Shown here: piece after piece, positions 28,105-36,903 of the stretch
Position numbering within the stretch: the first letter of the stretch is position 1
How the letters are laid out: each line of letters begins with the position of its first letter
Assembly (NCBI RefSeq): GCF_900129865.1
Contig: NZ_FQXD01000011.1
Location: 62,001-126,000, forward strand
DNA from: Virgibacillus chiguensis
Lineage (GTDB): Bacteria; Bacillota; Bacilli; Bacillales; Amphibacillaceae
Length of the DNA: 64,000 bases
Direction of reading: 5' to 3'
The notes under the pieces: model-generated
What the model was told of the DNA's origin: nothing
The model's database searches: none
Seen by the model: only the letters and a program-made list of their open reading frames with translations
Position numbers and translations under genes: made by a program

Positions 28105-28938
28105 ATGCCGGAATTACCAGAAGTAGAAACTATTCGCAAAACGTTAAAACGATTTGTAATCAACAGAACGATTGATCAAATAGATATTTATTGGCCAAAA
28201 ATAATTAAGCAACCTGATGATATGATGCAATTTCAGTCAGAGATTATAGGGCAAAAAATATTAGACATTCACCGAAAAGGGAAATTTTTATTGTTTGAAT
28301 TAAATGATTATATTCTCGTTTCACATCTTCGAATGGAAGGGAAATATAGCGTTCATCAAGAAGGAGAACCGGTAAAGAAACATACACATATTATCTTTCG
28401 ATTTTCTACCGGAGAAGAATTACGTTATAATGACGTCCGAAAATTTGGCACGATGCATTTGTTTCATCGCGGAGAGGAAATGAATCAAAAGCCGTTATGT
28501 TTGTTAGGTCCTGACCCATTCGATGATGCATTTACGGTAGAATATTTTATTGAGAAGCTGAAAAAAACAAAGCGCGTTATTAAATCCGCTTTATTAGATC
28601 AAACGATTGTAGCTGGATTAGGAAACATCTATGTAGATGAAACGTTGTTCAAGGCGCGTATTCATCCTTTAATACCAGCAAACAAATTAACACAGAAAGA
28701 AATAAAAGAAGTTCGCAAGCAAGCCATTGCTACTTTAGAAGAAGCTGTATTGCAGGGCGGTACAACGATACGCTCTTATGTCAATAGTCAAGGTGAAATG
28801 GGGATGTTTCAACAAAAACTTTATGTATACGGTCAAGAAAATCAAGCTTGTAAAACATGTGGTAATACAATCGCTAAATTAAAGGTTGGTGGACGTGGCA
28901 CACATATTTGTACAAGCTGTCAGCCGATAAAGAGGTGA
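28105..28938 (+). CDS. mutM: Formamidopyrimidine-DNA glycosylase
   Basis: Removes 8-oxoguanine and formamidopyrimidines from DNA and nicks the abasic site. 277 residues. The mature N-terminus PELPEVETI gives the catalytic Pro2 and Glu3; Lys58 lies in HRKGKFL; the C-terminal zinc finger has CKTCGN and CTSC pairs. It begins 12 bases after polA with AAGGAG and is followed after 4 bases by coaE, so the three are one operon and the repair enzymes are made together. Confidence 0.97.
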   Translation: MPELPEVETIRKTLKRFVINRTIDQIDIYWPKIIKQPDDMMQFQSEIIGQKILDIHRKGKFLLFELNDYILVSHLRMEGKYSVHQEGEPVKKHTHIIFRFSTGEELRYNDVRKFGTMHLFHRGEEMNQKPLCLLGPDPFDDAFTVEYFIEKLKKTKRVIKSALLDQTIVAGLGNIYVDETLFKARIHPLIPANKLTQKEIKEVRKQAIATLEEAVLQGGTTIRSYVNSQGEMGMFQQKLYVYGQENQACKTCGNTIAKLKVGGRGTHICTSCQPIKR

Positions 28939-28942
28939 TATA

Positions 28943-29548
28943 ATGAGTGTAATTATTGGTCTAACTGGTAGTATTGCAACGGGAAAAAGTACCATTTCTT
29001 TAATGTTTGATGATTTTCGTATTCCTGTTATTGATGCGGATAAACTTGCTAGGGAAGTTGTAAAACCTGGGGAGCAAGCATATGAAGAAATTATTCGACA
29101 TTTCGGTTCGGAAATCTTACGTGAGGATAAGACATTAAATCGAGAATTGCTAGGTGAAATTATATTTGCAGATGAACAGAAGCGAGAGCAATTAAATCAT
29201 ATTGTTCATCCTGCTGTAAGAAAAAAAATGGTTGAAAAAAGAGACGCTTATCTTCAATCAGGATATACAAGTGTTGTGCTTGATATTCCTTTATTGTTTG
29301 AGAATAATTTGAGTTCGCTCGTTGATAAAACGATTGTTGTTTATGTTGATGAAGCTACGCAATTACAGCGTTTAATGGAGAGGGACGACTATTCTGAAGC
29401 AGAAGCCAAGCAACGAATAAAAGCGCAAATGCCTATAACAGAAAAAGTCAAAAAAGCTGACGGGGTTATTGATAATACTGGATCAAAATTTGCATCTTTT
29501 GAGCAATTGGAAAAGTTGCTATTATCATGGAATATACTCCCTGATTAA
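28943..29548 (+). CDS. coaE: Dephospho-CoA kinase
   Basis: Last step of coenzyme A synthesis: phosphorylates the 3' hydroxyl of dephospho-CoA. 201 residues with the P-loop GLTGSIATGKST (7-18), the DADKLAREVV substrate region and the LLFENNL lid segment. AGAGGTGAT precedes the ATG and overlaps the end of mutM. In B. subtilis the small gene ytaF lies between mutM and coaE; here it is absent and the two abut. A terminator follows. Confidence 0.96.
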   Translation: MSVIIGLTGSIATGKSTISLMFDDFRIPVIDADKLAREVVKPGEQAYEEIIRHFGSEILREDKTLNRELLGEIIFADEQKREQLNHIVHPAVRKKMVEKRDAYLQSGYTSVVLDIPLLFENNLSSLVDKTIVVYVDEATQLQRLMERDDYSEAEAKQRIKAQMPITEKVKKADGVIDNTGSKFASFEQLEKLLLSWNILPD

Positions 29549-29551
29549 ATC

Positions 29552-29593
29552 AAAAAACATTCGCATCCATTCTCGGTGTGAATGTTTTTTTAA
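29552..29593 (+). terminator. Terminator of polA-mutM-coaE
   Basis: AAAAAACATTC pairs with GAATGTTTTTT, ending in seven T. Confidence 0.85.
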
Positions 29594-29595
29594 GA

Positions 29596-29666
29596 AAGCA
29601 TAGAACTACGGGTTTCCCGCATAAGAAAAAAGAAAGCCCTGAGCAAGTTTTTCTAAAAAGATATTA
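29596..29666 (+). repeat. Repeat family B, copy B5
   Basis: AAGAAAGCAT, CGCATAAGAAAAAAGAAAGC and AGCAAGTTTTTCTAA in the family order. It starts directly after the coaE terminator. Confidence 0.6.
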
Positions 29667-29699
29667 ATTTATAAAGTGAGGTGTTTGTAGATAAGGAAT

Positions 29700-29836
29700 C
29701 ACCCAACAGCTAGGCGACATCATGAAGTAGCCTTAGGATAAGCCGCCATCGTTTCGGCCACTTACTGTGATGCCTTTATCTTCGTTGATTTGTTTCATTC
29801 GCTACGTTGTTAAACAGACGACCTACGCTTTGTTCT
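29700..29836 (+). repeat. Repeat family A, copy A4 (degenerate)
   Basis: Contains CAACAGCTAGGCGAC, GGATAAGCCGCCATCGTTTC, CGTTGATTTGTTTCATTCGC and CGCTTTGTTCT, aligning with A2 and A3 but lacking the first box. The reading frame at 29807-29995 is not a gene. The rest of the coaE-gapB spacer holds only the gapB promoter region. Confidence 0.6.
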
Positions 29837-30032
29837 TATAAAAACCAAAAACATGAAAAAGCTCCTCAATCATTAAAAATGAAGGGCATACCTCAAACCA
29901 CGTTAGTTCGAAATCATAAGAAAACTGAAATATATTTGAATTTGAGTTTTGTAGTCACATATATATTTAAATGTGTTATACTAATTAATAAATAAACTAA
30001 AAAAAGTATAACTCATAATAGGAGGAAGTCGT

Positions 30033-31064
30033 ATGAGAAAAACGAGAATTGCAATAAATGGATTTGGCCGTATTGGGCGAATGGTTTTTCGACAAGCGAT
30101 AAAAGATAAAAATCTAAATGTGGTAGCCATTAATGCTAGTTATCCAGCTGAAACGTTAGCGCATTTAATTAAATATGACAGCGTACATGGAATTTTAGAC
30201 GAGGAAGTGAAACCGCTTCAAAAAGGGATTATGGTAGGAGAAAGCCATGTTGAATTAGTTAATTCTCGAGTTCCCGAACAATTACCGTGGGAGGAACTAG
30301 CAATTGATGTCGTAATTGAAGCTACTGGGAAATTCAAAACAAAAGAAAGCGCTGGTGGGCATCTTCGTGCAGGAGCTAAAAAAGTTGTCATTACTGCACC
30401 AGGTAAAGAAGTAGATCAAACGATAGTAATGGGAGTTAATGAAGATGCTTATGATCCACAAAAGCATGATGTTGTTTCCAATGCTTCTTGTACTACAAAC
30501 TGCCTTGCACCTGTTGTAAAAATTATTGACGATTATTTCGGTATCGAAAATGGGTTAATGACGACTGTACATGCTTTTACAAATGACCAAAAAAACATTG
30601 ATAATCCACATAAAGACTTAAGAAGAGCTAGAGGTTGCACCCAATCTATTATCCCAACTTCTACTGGTGCAGCTAAAGCTTTGGGAGAAGTGCTCCCTCA
30701 TTTAAATGGCAAACTTCATGGCATGGCTCTACGTGTACCAACACCTAACGTTTCATTAGTAGATCTTGTAGTGGATGTAAAAAATGAAGTTACAGCTAGA
30801 CAAGTTAATGAAGTATTTAAAAAAGCTGCCGAAGCTGACTATAGCGGCATTATTCAGTATAGTGATGAGCCACTAGTGTCTATTGATTATACAACTACTG
30901 AATTTTCCGCCATTATAGATGGTCTGTCAACGATAGTCATGGAGGGGCGCAAAATAAAAGTATTAGCATGGTATGATAATGAATGGGGCTACTCTAAGCG
31001 TGTATTGGATTTAACGAAACATGTAGGTTATTATCTTGCTGAAAAGCATATGCAAATGAGCTAA
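30033..31064 (+). CDS. gapB: Glyceraldehyde-3-phosphate dehydrogenase, gluconeogenic type
   Basis: 343 residues. Rossmann NGFGRIGRMVFRQ at 8-20, catalytic Cys153 in SNASCTTNCLAP and His near 180. Position after coaE and before speD and nrdR matches B. subtilis gapB, which prefers NADP and works in gluconeogenesis, and is shut off on glucose by CcpN. The glycolytic paralogue gapA must be elsewhere. AGGAGGAAG precedes the ATG. I infer function from position and family; the cofactor was not tested by residue. Confidence 0.93.
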   Translation: MRKTRIAINGFGRIGRMVFRQAIKDKNLNVVAINASYPAETLAHLIKYDSVHGILDEEVKPLQKGIMVGESHVELVNSRVPEQLPWEELAIDVVIEATGKFKTKESAGGHLRAGAKKVVITAPGKEVDQTIVMGVNEDAYDPQKHDVVSNASCTTNCLAPVVKIIDDYFGIENGLMTTVHAFTNDQKNIDNPHKDLRRARGCTQSIIPTSTGAAKALGEVLPHLNGKLHGMALRVPTPNVSLVDLVVDVKNEVTARQVNEVFKKAAEADYSGIIQYSDEPLVSIDYTTTEFSAIIDGLSTIVMEGRKIKVLAWYDNEWGYSKRVLDLTKHVGYYLAEKHMQMS

Positions 31065-31333
31065 GTAACATCAAATGAACAAGCAGCAAGTTTTACGTTT
31101 GACACTTCTACAATATTATAATGTTCCGTATCCAGTCGGTCTTGTAAGTAAAAATGATGGCGCTGACAATCAGTGGGGATAATGAATTGCCCTACTGATT
31201 GAAGATTCACTTTATGGGAAAAATTATATTTCAAGAACGTACTTATGTAAAGTTCACTCTGAACGAAATGAAAATATTGCAATCCATACAGAAAACGTTT
31301 ATACTTTTCGTTGTATTCAAATGGAACAATCAT
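31061..31333 (-). CDS. Hypothetical protein convergent with gapB
   Basis: A 90-residue frame rich in Tyr, Phe and His (MIVPFEYNEKYKRF, QYFHFVQSELY, CQRHHFYLQD). It overlaps the last four bases of gapB from the opposite strand and fills most of the gapB-speD gap. Composition is protein-like, but no ribosome binding site is visible before the ATG at 31333. I do not recognise it. It could be a real small gene or a chance frame. Confidence 0.35.
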   Translation of the reverse strand: MIVPFEYNEKYKRFLYGLQYFHFVQSELYISTFLKYNFSHKVNLQSVGQFIIPTDCQRHHFYLQDRLDTEHYNIVEVSNVKLAACSFDVT

Positions 31334-31395
31334 ACTATAATTATAGTTATGAGCTTTTCAATTAAATGAAGAACACTATAAGGATGAAGTAGTGA

Positions 31396-31767
31396 ATGGA
31401 TACAAAGGGAAGGCATATCATTGTTGAACTTTGGAAATGCAATAAAGATGTATTAAATAACATAATAGAAATGGAACGTTTTTTCGTTGAAGCTGCTTTA
31501 AAGGCTGGAGCAGAAATTAGAGAAGTTACGTTTCATAAGTTTGCACCAATTGGAATAAGTGGTGTCATTATTATTTCTGAATCTCATCTTACGGTACATA
31601 GTTTCCCAGAACATGGGTATGCTAGTGTTGATGTATATACGTGTGGATACAGTATTGATCCTTACATAGCGGTAGAATTTATATCCCAACACTTGCAGGC
31701 AAGCAAAGTAGAAAAAATGGAAATCACAAGAGGAATGGGAACATTACGTTTCAGCAATGAAAAATAA
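31396..31767 (+). CDS. speD: S-adenosylmethionine decarboxylase proenzyme
   Basis: Makes decarboxylated SAM, the aminopropyl donor for spermidine. 123 residues, the short bacterial class. The self-cleavage site is the Ser in [17 protein letters not shown], which yields a beta chain and an alpha chain with an N-terminal pyruvoyl group; His and Cys needed for processing are in HSFPEHG and VDVYTCG. AAGGATG lies nine bases before the ATG. It stands alone between gapB and the nrdR group, as in B. subtilis. Confidence 0.96.
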   Translation: MDTKGRHIIVELWKCNKDVLNNIIEMERFFVEAALKAGAEIREVTFHKFAPIGISGVIIISESHLTVHSFPEHGYASVDVYTCGYSIDPYIAVEFISQHLQASKVEKMEITRGMGTLRFSNEK

Positions 31768-32149
31768 GTAATTCATATCCTTTCTACAGTTATTATGTAA
31801 GTAGAAAAAATAGAGCGTGTGGTACTGAATGTGCTGAATCAGAGTCTATACGGGATTGGTGTTAAGCCAAGTTTTCTAAGCTGAGGGAAACTGACATCAT
31901 CGAAAGCATAACATAATGACAATAATGGGTTGATAGACACAACATAGTCTATCAACCCATTGTTGTCTATGTGTATAGTTTATTAGAAGAAATAGATTCT
32001 GAAGTAATGTATGCTTTATGTACGTAAGGTCTGTTAGTCAAAGGCTTGCGCTATTTGCTGTTGTTATGATATAGAGGTTTTACGAAAAACATGTTAAAAT
32101 GAAACTACTATACAATAGAATATCTATGTTATGAAGGTGGCTTTTTAGA
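31768..32149. other. Spacer with family B fragment and a strong palindrome
   Basis: No gene seen. At 31855-31885 ATTGGTGTTAAGCCAAG and TTTTCTAAG match the 3' end of family B. At 31924-31961 arms AATGGGTTGATAGAC and its exact complement form a 15-base stem with an eight-base loop; no clean T-run follows, so it is a doubtful terminator. Confidence 0.6.
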
Positions 32150-32542
32150 ATGGGTTTTCGGAATACCATTTCCAAATATTTTAGTAATCATGCTGAAACA
32201 CAAGATAATCATTGGGATGACAGTTTACAAACACATTATTATAAAACAACGAAAGACAAAGCAATGCAAGCACTTGAAAATTTATTTCAACAGTCATCCA
32301 AATACCGCATTCATGCTATGTCCAAAGAGCATGGAGAATTAAGTATACACGTTAAAAAAGGGAAAAAAGCATTTATTATTGCAACAGTAATTATGGTACG
32401 ACCATATCAAACCGCTATTGATTTTTCTGTTACAACAGAATCTCAACTACCAATAGATTTTGGTTATAGTACAAAAGTCATTCAACAATTATATAGAGAA
32501 ATAAATAAAGCATTACCTTTCATCACGAAACAAGACAGGTAA
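32150..32542 (+). CDS. Conserved cytosolic protein of unknown function
   Basis: A 130-residue soluble protein. It seems to be one compact alpha/beta domain with alternating strands (GELSIHVKKGKKAFIIATVI, TAIDFSVTTES) and a C-terminal helix. Similar proteins sit before nrdR in other Bacillaceae as far as I recall; no function is known to me. AAGGTGG lies nine bases before the ATG. It ends 27 bases before the nrdR start and may be cotranscribed with it. Confidence 0.7.
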   Translation: MGFRNTISKYFSNHAETQDNHWDDSLQTHYYKTTKDKAMQALENLFQQSSKYRIHAMSKEHGELSIHVKKGKKAFIIATVIMVRPYQTAIDFSVTTESQLPIDFGYSTKVIQQLYREINKALPFITKQDR

Positions 32543-32569
32543 CGGTTGAAATGAGGAGTGGGCAGAACG

Positions 32570-33052
32570 ATGAGATGTTCAAATTGCCAAAATAAAAGCA
32601 CAAAAGTACTCGATTCCAGACCAATAGAAGAAGGACAAGCAATTCGGCGAAGAAGAGAGTGTGAACGTTGTGGCTTCCGGTTTACAACATTCGAACGGAT
32701 TGAAGATGTACCGTTAATCGTAGTGAAAAAAGACGGCGCGAGGCAAGAATTTAGTCGGGATAAGTTAGTTCGTGGCTTAATTAAAGCTTGTGAAAAACGC
32801 CCTGTACCGTTAGAAACCATTGAAGATATTGCTTTAAATGTAGAAAAAGAATTACGAAATGAAGGTATTTCAGAAGTTCATAGTAAAGATGTAGGGGAAC
32901 AAATTATGGACCGCCTTTCTGATGTCGATGAAGTTGCATATGTACGTTTTGCTTCAGTATATAGACAATTTAAGGATATAAATGTTTTCCTAGACGAGCT
33001 AAAGGATATTATGAATAATAATAAAGAATATAACACGGATGGAAAGGGTTAG
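32570..33052 (+). CDS. nrdR: Transcriptional repressor NrdR
   Basis: Nucleotide-sensing repressor of ribonucleotide reductase genes. 160 residues: N-terminal zinc ribbon MRCSNCQ ... CERCGFRF (Cys at 3, 6, 31 and 34) and an ATP-cone domain (about 49-139; [16 protein letters not shown]). AGGAG precedes the ATG at 32570; the GTG at 32558 is in frame but lies at that site. No nrd gene is in the window, so its targets are elsewhere. It is directly followed by dnaB with no gap, so it is cotranscribed with the replication initiation genes. Confidence 0.97.
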   Translation: MRCSNCQNKSTKVLDSRPIEEGQAIRRRRECERCGFRFTTFERIEDVPLIVVKKDGARQEFSRDKLVRGLIKACEKRPVPLETIEDIALNVEKELRNEGISEVHSKDVGEQIMDRLSDVDEVAYVRFASVYRQFKDINVFLDELKDIMNNNKEYNTDGKG

Positions 33053-34393
33053 ATGGGAATGAACAGGATAGGCAAAATTTTACCCATTGAAGGATACTGG
33101 GTGGAATTTCAAGGAAATCTGCCAACGGATTATGCAAAATCATTAACTCATTTATACCAACCTTTAATTGGAATGGCTGCTATTATCCTGTATCAAACAT
33201 TACTCCATGAACGGGAATTACAAGCTGATAAGCAAATTCCTCAGACGCATCACACTTTAATGAATTATTTAAATCTTCCTTTAGACGAGATTTACGTTGC
33301 CAGACGCAAATTAGAAGGCATTGGTTTACTTAAAACTTATGAATTGAATAGCAGTGATAATCGAGTGTTTACGTATGTGTTAAAGCCTGCTTTTTCGCCT
33401 GCGCAATTTTTAAAAGATCCAATGCTTTCTCAGCTTTTATACCATCATATTGGTAGAGAAAAATATGCCCATTTAGAGCAACATTATGCTGTAAACAAAC
33501 AGCCAGTAGATGGTAATAATATAACTGCTTCCTTCCAAGATGTATTTCAAACGATTACGCCTGATTCCTTGCCAAAGGAGGAGCAGAAGCAAATACAGCA
33601 AGGTGTAAATCTAGACAATGTAGATTTTACTTCTGTTGAACATAGCTTGAAGCAACGTATGATTCCAACTAAAAAGGTGCTTACAGCTTACAATCGTAAA
33701 GTAATAACCCAGATGATGTTACTCTATGAGCTGGAAACATATGAAATAGAAAAAGCAATTTTGTGGGCTTTAACAGAAGAAAATAGATTGCATATAAATG
33801 AATTTAAAGCAGCGTGCTTTGATTTATTTCAGTCGAAAAATCAGGAAAAGTCTGTGCGTCTCGTAGAAAAAGCGACTAAAGAAGTGCATAAGGAAGAAGA
33901 ACCAGTAGGAAGTACGAAAGAAGAACAGCTCATTTATCATTTGGAGCATATTTCGCCAAAACAATTGCTAGAAGATTTGTCAAGTGGCCATCATGCTTCT
34001 GAACAAGACCTAAGATTAATCGGCGACATTATGACATCACAAGGATTGCCAGCACCTGTCATGAATGTTTTAATACATTATGTACTATTGCAAACAAATA
34101 TGAAGCTATCTAAAAATTATTTATCTAAGATTGCTAGTCATTGGTCTAGGGCTAATTTAAAAACTGCAAAAGAAGCAATGGCTTTTGCGAAAAAAGAAGT
34201 AACTAACTATAAAAATTCGAAAAAGTCAACTAGAAAAACGCAATCGAAAGAAGTCGTTCCCGATTGGTTTAAACAACAAAAAAAACACCAAAAACAGGAA
34301 GTTGCTGCTACGAAGGAAAACAAAGTGGATGAAGTGCAAGAGCAGAAAGAAATTGAAATGCTGTTAAAGCAGTATTCAAGCTATAACAAATAA
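33053..34393 (+). CDS. dnaB: Replication initiation and membrane attachment protein DnaB
   Basis: Firmicute DnaB (not the helicase) of 446 residues. It helps load the replicative helicase at oriC and at PriA-restarted forks, and is linked to the membrane. It has two DnaB/DnaD-type regions, an N-terminal winged-helix part (about 1-120) and a C-terminal helical DDBH2-type part (about 290-390), then a lysine- and glutamine-rich tail. It starts at the base after the nrdR stop; the ribosome site GAAAGGG is inside nrdR. dnaI follows. Confidence 0.93.
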   Translation: MGMNRIGKILPIEGYWVEFQGNLPTDYAKSLTHLYQPLIGMAAIILYQTLLHERELQADKQIPQTHHTLMNYLNLPLDEIYVARRKLEGIGLLKTYELNSSDNRVFTYVLKPAFSPAQFLKDPMLSQLLYHHIGREKYAHLEQHYAVNKQPVDGNNITASFQDVFQTITPDSLPKEEQKQIQQGVNLDNVDFTSVEHSLKQRMIPTKKVLTAYNRKVITQMMLLYELETYEIEKAILWALTEENRLHINEFKAACFDLFQSKNQEKSVRLVEKATKEVHKEEEPVGSTKEEQLIYHLEHISPKQLLEDLSSGHHASEQDLRLIGDIMTSQGLPAPVMNVLIHYVLLQTNMKLSKNYLSKIASHWSRANLKTAKEAMAFAKKEVTNYKNSKKSTRKTQSKEVVPDWFKQQKKHQKQEVAATKENKVDEVQEQKEIEMLLKQYSSYNK

Positions 34394-34416
34394 ACGCATT
34401 ATCAAGGATGATGGAT

Positions 34417-35343
34417 ATGAAACCCGTACAATCGACGTTGCAAAAATGGATGAGACAAAACCGGAATTTTCAGGAGCACTATGCTAAAATTCGCCAAGAA
34501 ATATTAAGTGACCCGGAAATAAAAGCGCTTATAGCTGAGCATCCAGAGTTAACTAAGAAAGAAATAGATAAAAATTTAATTAAACTACATGAGTTTAAGA
34601 CACAGTCTAAACAATGTAGTCACTGTACATGTTTTAATGATTGCATGAATATGATTCAAGGGTACTCCCCCGTGTTAAACGTCGAAGGTGGAGAGATCCA
34701 TTTGTCCTATGAAAAGTGTTACCGGCGAATTGATTATGAAAAGCAGCGAGAACAACAGCAATTAGTTCAAAGCTTATATATGCCTAAACAAATATTGGGA
34801 GCTAAAATTGATCATATTGATGCTGATCCAAAACGTAGTCAAGCTGTTCGAGAAATTGTGAAGTTTATAAGTGATTGTGAACAAGAAATTCCTTCTAAAG
34901 GATTGTATTTATACGGTCCTTTCGGTGTAGGGAAAACTTATTTTCTCGGAGCGCTTGCTAATAAATTAAAAGAAATGTATATCTCTTCAGCATTAATTTA
35001 TATGCCTGAATTTGTAAGAGAAATGAAGGCTTCGATGAAAGATGACTCGTTGAATAAAAAATTAGCGTATTTTAAGAAGACGGATGTTCTTATGCTTGAT
35101 GATATAGGAGCGGAGATGCAATCCCCGTGGTTTCGCGATGAAATTCTAGGTTCTTTATTGCAGTATCGTATGATGGAAGGGTTACCCGTATTTTTCACTT
35201 CCAATTACAGCATGGAAGAACTTGAAACACACTTAGCTTCTACTAGAAATGGTGTGGAAGAAGTGAAAGCAGGCCGTATCATTGAGCGAATGAAACAAGT
35301 TAGCCGACCAGTAGCCATCTTTGCTGAAAACAGGAGAACGTAA
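34417..35343 (+). CDS. dnaI: Helicase loader DnaI
   Basis: AAA+ ATPase of 308 residues that places the hexameric replicative helicase onto DNA. The N-terminal helicase-binding domain carries a zinc cluster (CSHCTCFNDC and a later Cys), and the ATPase has Walker A GPFGVGKTYFLG and Walker B VLMLDDIGAE, with sensor SNY. Several ATG codons lie close together (34408, 34411, 34417); AAGG fits the third. It follows dnaB by about 20 bases in the conserved nrdR-dnaB-dnaI operon. The gene ytxB that follows in B. subtilis is missing. Confidence 0.95.
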   Translation: MKPVQSTLQKWMRQNRNFQEHYAKIRQEILSDPEIKALIAEHPELTKKEIDKNLIKLHEFKTQSKQCSHCTCFNDCMNMIQGYSPVLNVEGGEIHLSYEKCYRRIDYEKQREQQQLVQSLYMPKQILGAKIDHIDADPKRSQAVREIVKFISDCEQEIPSKGLYLYGPFGVGKTYFLGALANKLKEMYISSALIYMPEFVREMKASMKDDSLNKKLAYFKKTDVLMLDDIGAEMQSPWFRDEILGSLLQYRMMEGLPVFFTSNYSMEELETHLASTRNGVEEVKAGRIIERMKQVSRPVAIFAENRRT

Positions 35344-35455
35344 TAACCCATTGATATTTCTAGTAAACTTGTTTCTTTCTTTTTGGGAATAATCGTGATT
35401 GATATGGATCATTCCTCTATCATGGAAACAAATCTCTAACCCGAGAGAGAACATG

Positions 35456-35486
35456 AAGCCAAGTGAAAATTTCACTTGGCTTTTCC
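35456..35486 (+). terminator. Terminator of nrdR-dnaB-dnaI
   Basis: AAGCCAAGTGAAA and its exact complement TTTCACTTGGCTT with a one-base centre, then TT. Arms overlap family B wording (AAGCCAAGT). Confidence 0.75.
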
Positions 35487-35496
35487 AATTACACTA

Positions 35497-35580
35497 TAAG
35501 AAAGCATGAAAATTTTTAGTATAAGAAAAACAACAGCTCCCACTATAAATGACGACAAGCCAAGTTTTTCTAATAAGAGA
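35497..35580 (+). repeat. Repeat family B, copy B6
   Basis: ATAAGAAAGCAT, TTTTTAGTATAAGAAAAAC, then GACAAGCCAAGTTTTTCTAA in the family order. The rest of 35344-35724 shows nothing else clear besides the ytxC promoter region. Confidence 0.75.
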
Positions 35581-35724
35581 TAGAATTTAAACACCTCTAT
35601 TATAATAAAAAGCATTACAATCATTTCTATTTTTATGGATCTATACTAGTTTTTACGGATTACTCATTATTTTCATCCTTTGTCCATATAATGTAACAGT
35701 TTGGTTGGATGAGGGTGATATGTA

Positions 35725-36582
35725 TTGGTGGAATTATTTATCGAGTCAGATAAAGAAGTCATTCGTTTCTGTGAAAAGATGCGCCAGCATAATAAACAGA
35801 TTAACCTGTATTGGAAAACACATAAAGAATGGGGGAATCATTTACAATTTGATGCAAATATTCCAAATCAAGTACTTATCCCAGCGATTGCGAAATCTTT
35901 AACGAATGTATTTATTACACACCGTATGGGAAAATGGATAACGTCGGTTATAGAAGATTACTATTTTTATACAGATACAAATGAAAAGGAAAAGATCTTA
36001 GAGTTAACGAATTGGGTAATGACTGGTACGGATAAAGACAGCCTATTTGTAAGAAAAAATGAAAACCCACAACAACTACTTGAATCACTCTTCATTGCAA
36101 ACATAAAAGATACATCGACCATTCACTATGACTCATTAGTGAAATTTCGACTAAAAGTATTTCAGGATAATGTTGTTCATTATGTCGGTCTTGCAATTGA
36201 TGAGTATAAAAGAGAAGAAGAGCACCAAGAATTCATTAATATGCTAAGAGGTTTCGTTTTAAATCGTAAATCTTCTGTACCTCATATTTATATGGTACAA
36301 GGTGAAACATTTTCTTTTTACAATGGCAACGGTAAACCTCTTTCACGGCTAGAATTACGAATGATGATGCAAAAAGAACCATTGTATTTAGTAGGTTTGG
36401 ATGATAATGAGTTTAATTTAGCTCCACTTATTGCGATGGCACCTGAGCATATTTATATTTATGGAGATGACCCGTCAGAACCGAAAACGTTAACCGTGAT
36501 TAATGTATTTCAGGAAAGAGTGACTTTTGAACCACTTCGCAAGTTTCCATTCTCTCACTATTTGCAGAAAGAACAACAATAG
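35725..36582 (+). CDS. ytxC: Putative sporulation protein YtxC
   Basis: A 285-residue soluble protein of the YtxC family, which is found in spore-formers next to dnaI and thrS. B. subtilis ytxC is listed among sporulation genes; its mechanism is unknown. Sequence shows no catalytic motif I know; it is rich in aromatic and charged residues and seems to be one alpha/beta unit. GAGGGTGAT lies before the TTG at 35725, and a GTG follows directly (35728). It stands alone before the thrS T-box. Confidence 0.82.
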   Translation: MVELFIESDKEVIRFCEKMRQHNKQINLYWKTHKEWGNHLQFDANIPNQVLIPAIAKSLTNVFITHRMGKWITSVIEDYYFYTDTNEKEKILELTNWVMTGTDKDSLFVRKNENPQQLLESLFIANIKDTSTIHYDSLVKFRLKVFQDNVVHYVGLAIDEYKREEEHQEFINMLRGFVLNRKSSVPHIYMVQGETFSFYNGNGKPLSRLELRMMMQKEPLYLVGLDDNEFNLAPLIAMAPEHIYIYGDDPSEPKTLTVINVFQERVTFEPLRKFPFSHYLQKEQQ

Positions 36583-36639
36583 GCTTGCTTTTTCTATAAT
36601 CAAGCGCTATAATACAAATTATATTATTATTAAATTACA

Positions 36640-36890
36640 ATCGGCGATGAAAAGGATAAGAATCATTTGCGAGGTAGGATAGAGAAGGGAATCATTGGCT
36701 GGAAGTTCCCGCTTACTAGGAATGGTTTACCACCTTCGAGCCCTGTTGCGATAGCAAAGCAACAGCGTACTATCTGCGTTATAGATGAATGAAGCCGTAT
36801 TGATTTACGGGAATTAGGGTGGAACCACGACGTGACCAACGCTCGTCCCTTTGCAACTAAGCAAAGGGATGGGCGTTTTTTAATTTGACA
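36640..36890 (+). promoter_or_regulatory. T-box riboswitch leader of thrS
   Basis: The T-box AGGGTGGAACCACG lies at 36816-36829 and pairs through its bulge with the uncharged tRNA acceptor end. The terminator stem CGCTCGTCCCTTTGC with GCAAAGGGATGGGCG (36840-36876) and seven T follows. ACC near 36731 is a possible threonine specifier. Uncharged tRNA-Thr is expected to turn on thrS. Confidence 0.92.
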
Positions 36891-36903
36891 AGGAGTGATG
36901 ATA

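Noticed and set aside
29807-29995. Rightward open frame of 62 codons before gapB
   Set aside because: Covers the end of repeat A4 and the gapB promoter region; no start site.
35233-35475. Leftward frame over the dnaI end and terminator
   Set aside because: Overlaps the end of dnaI and the terminator stem; no ribosome site.
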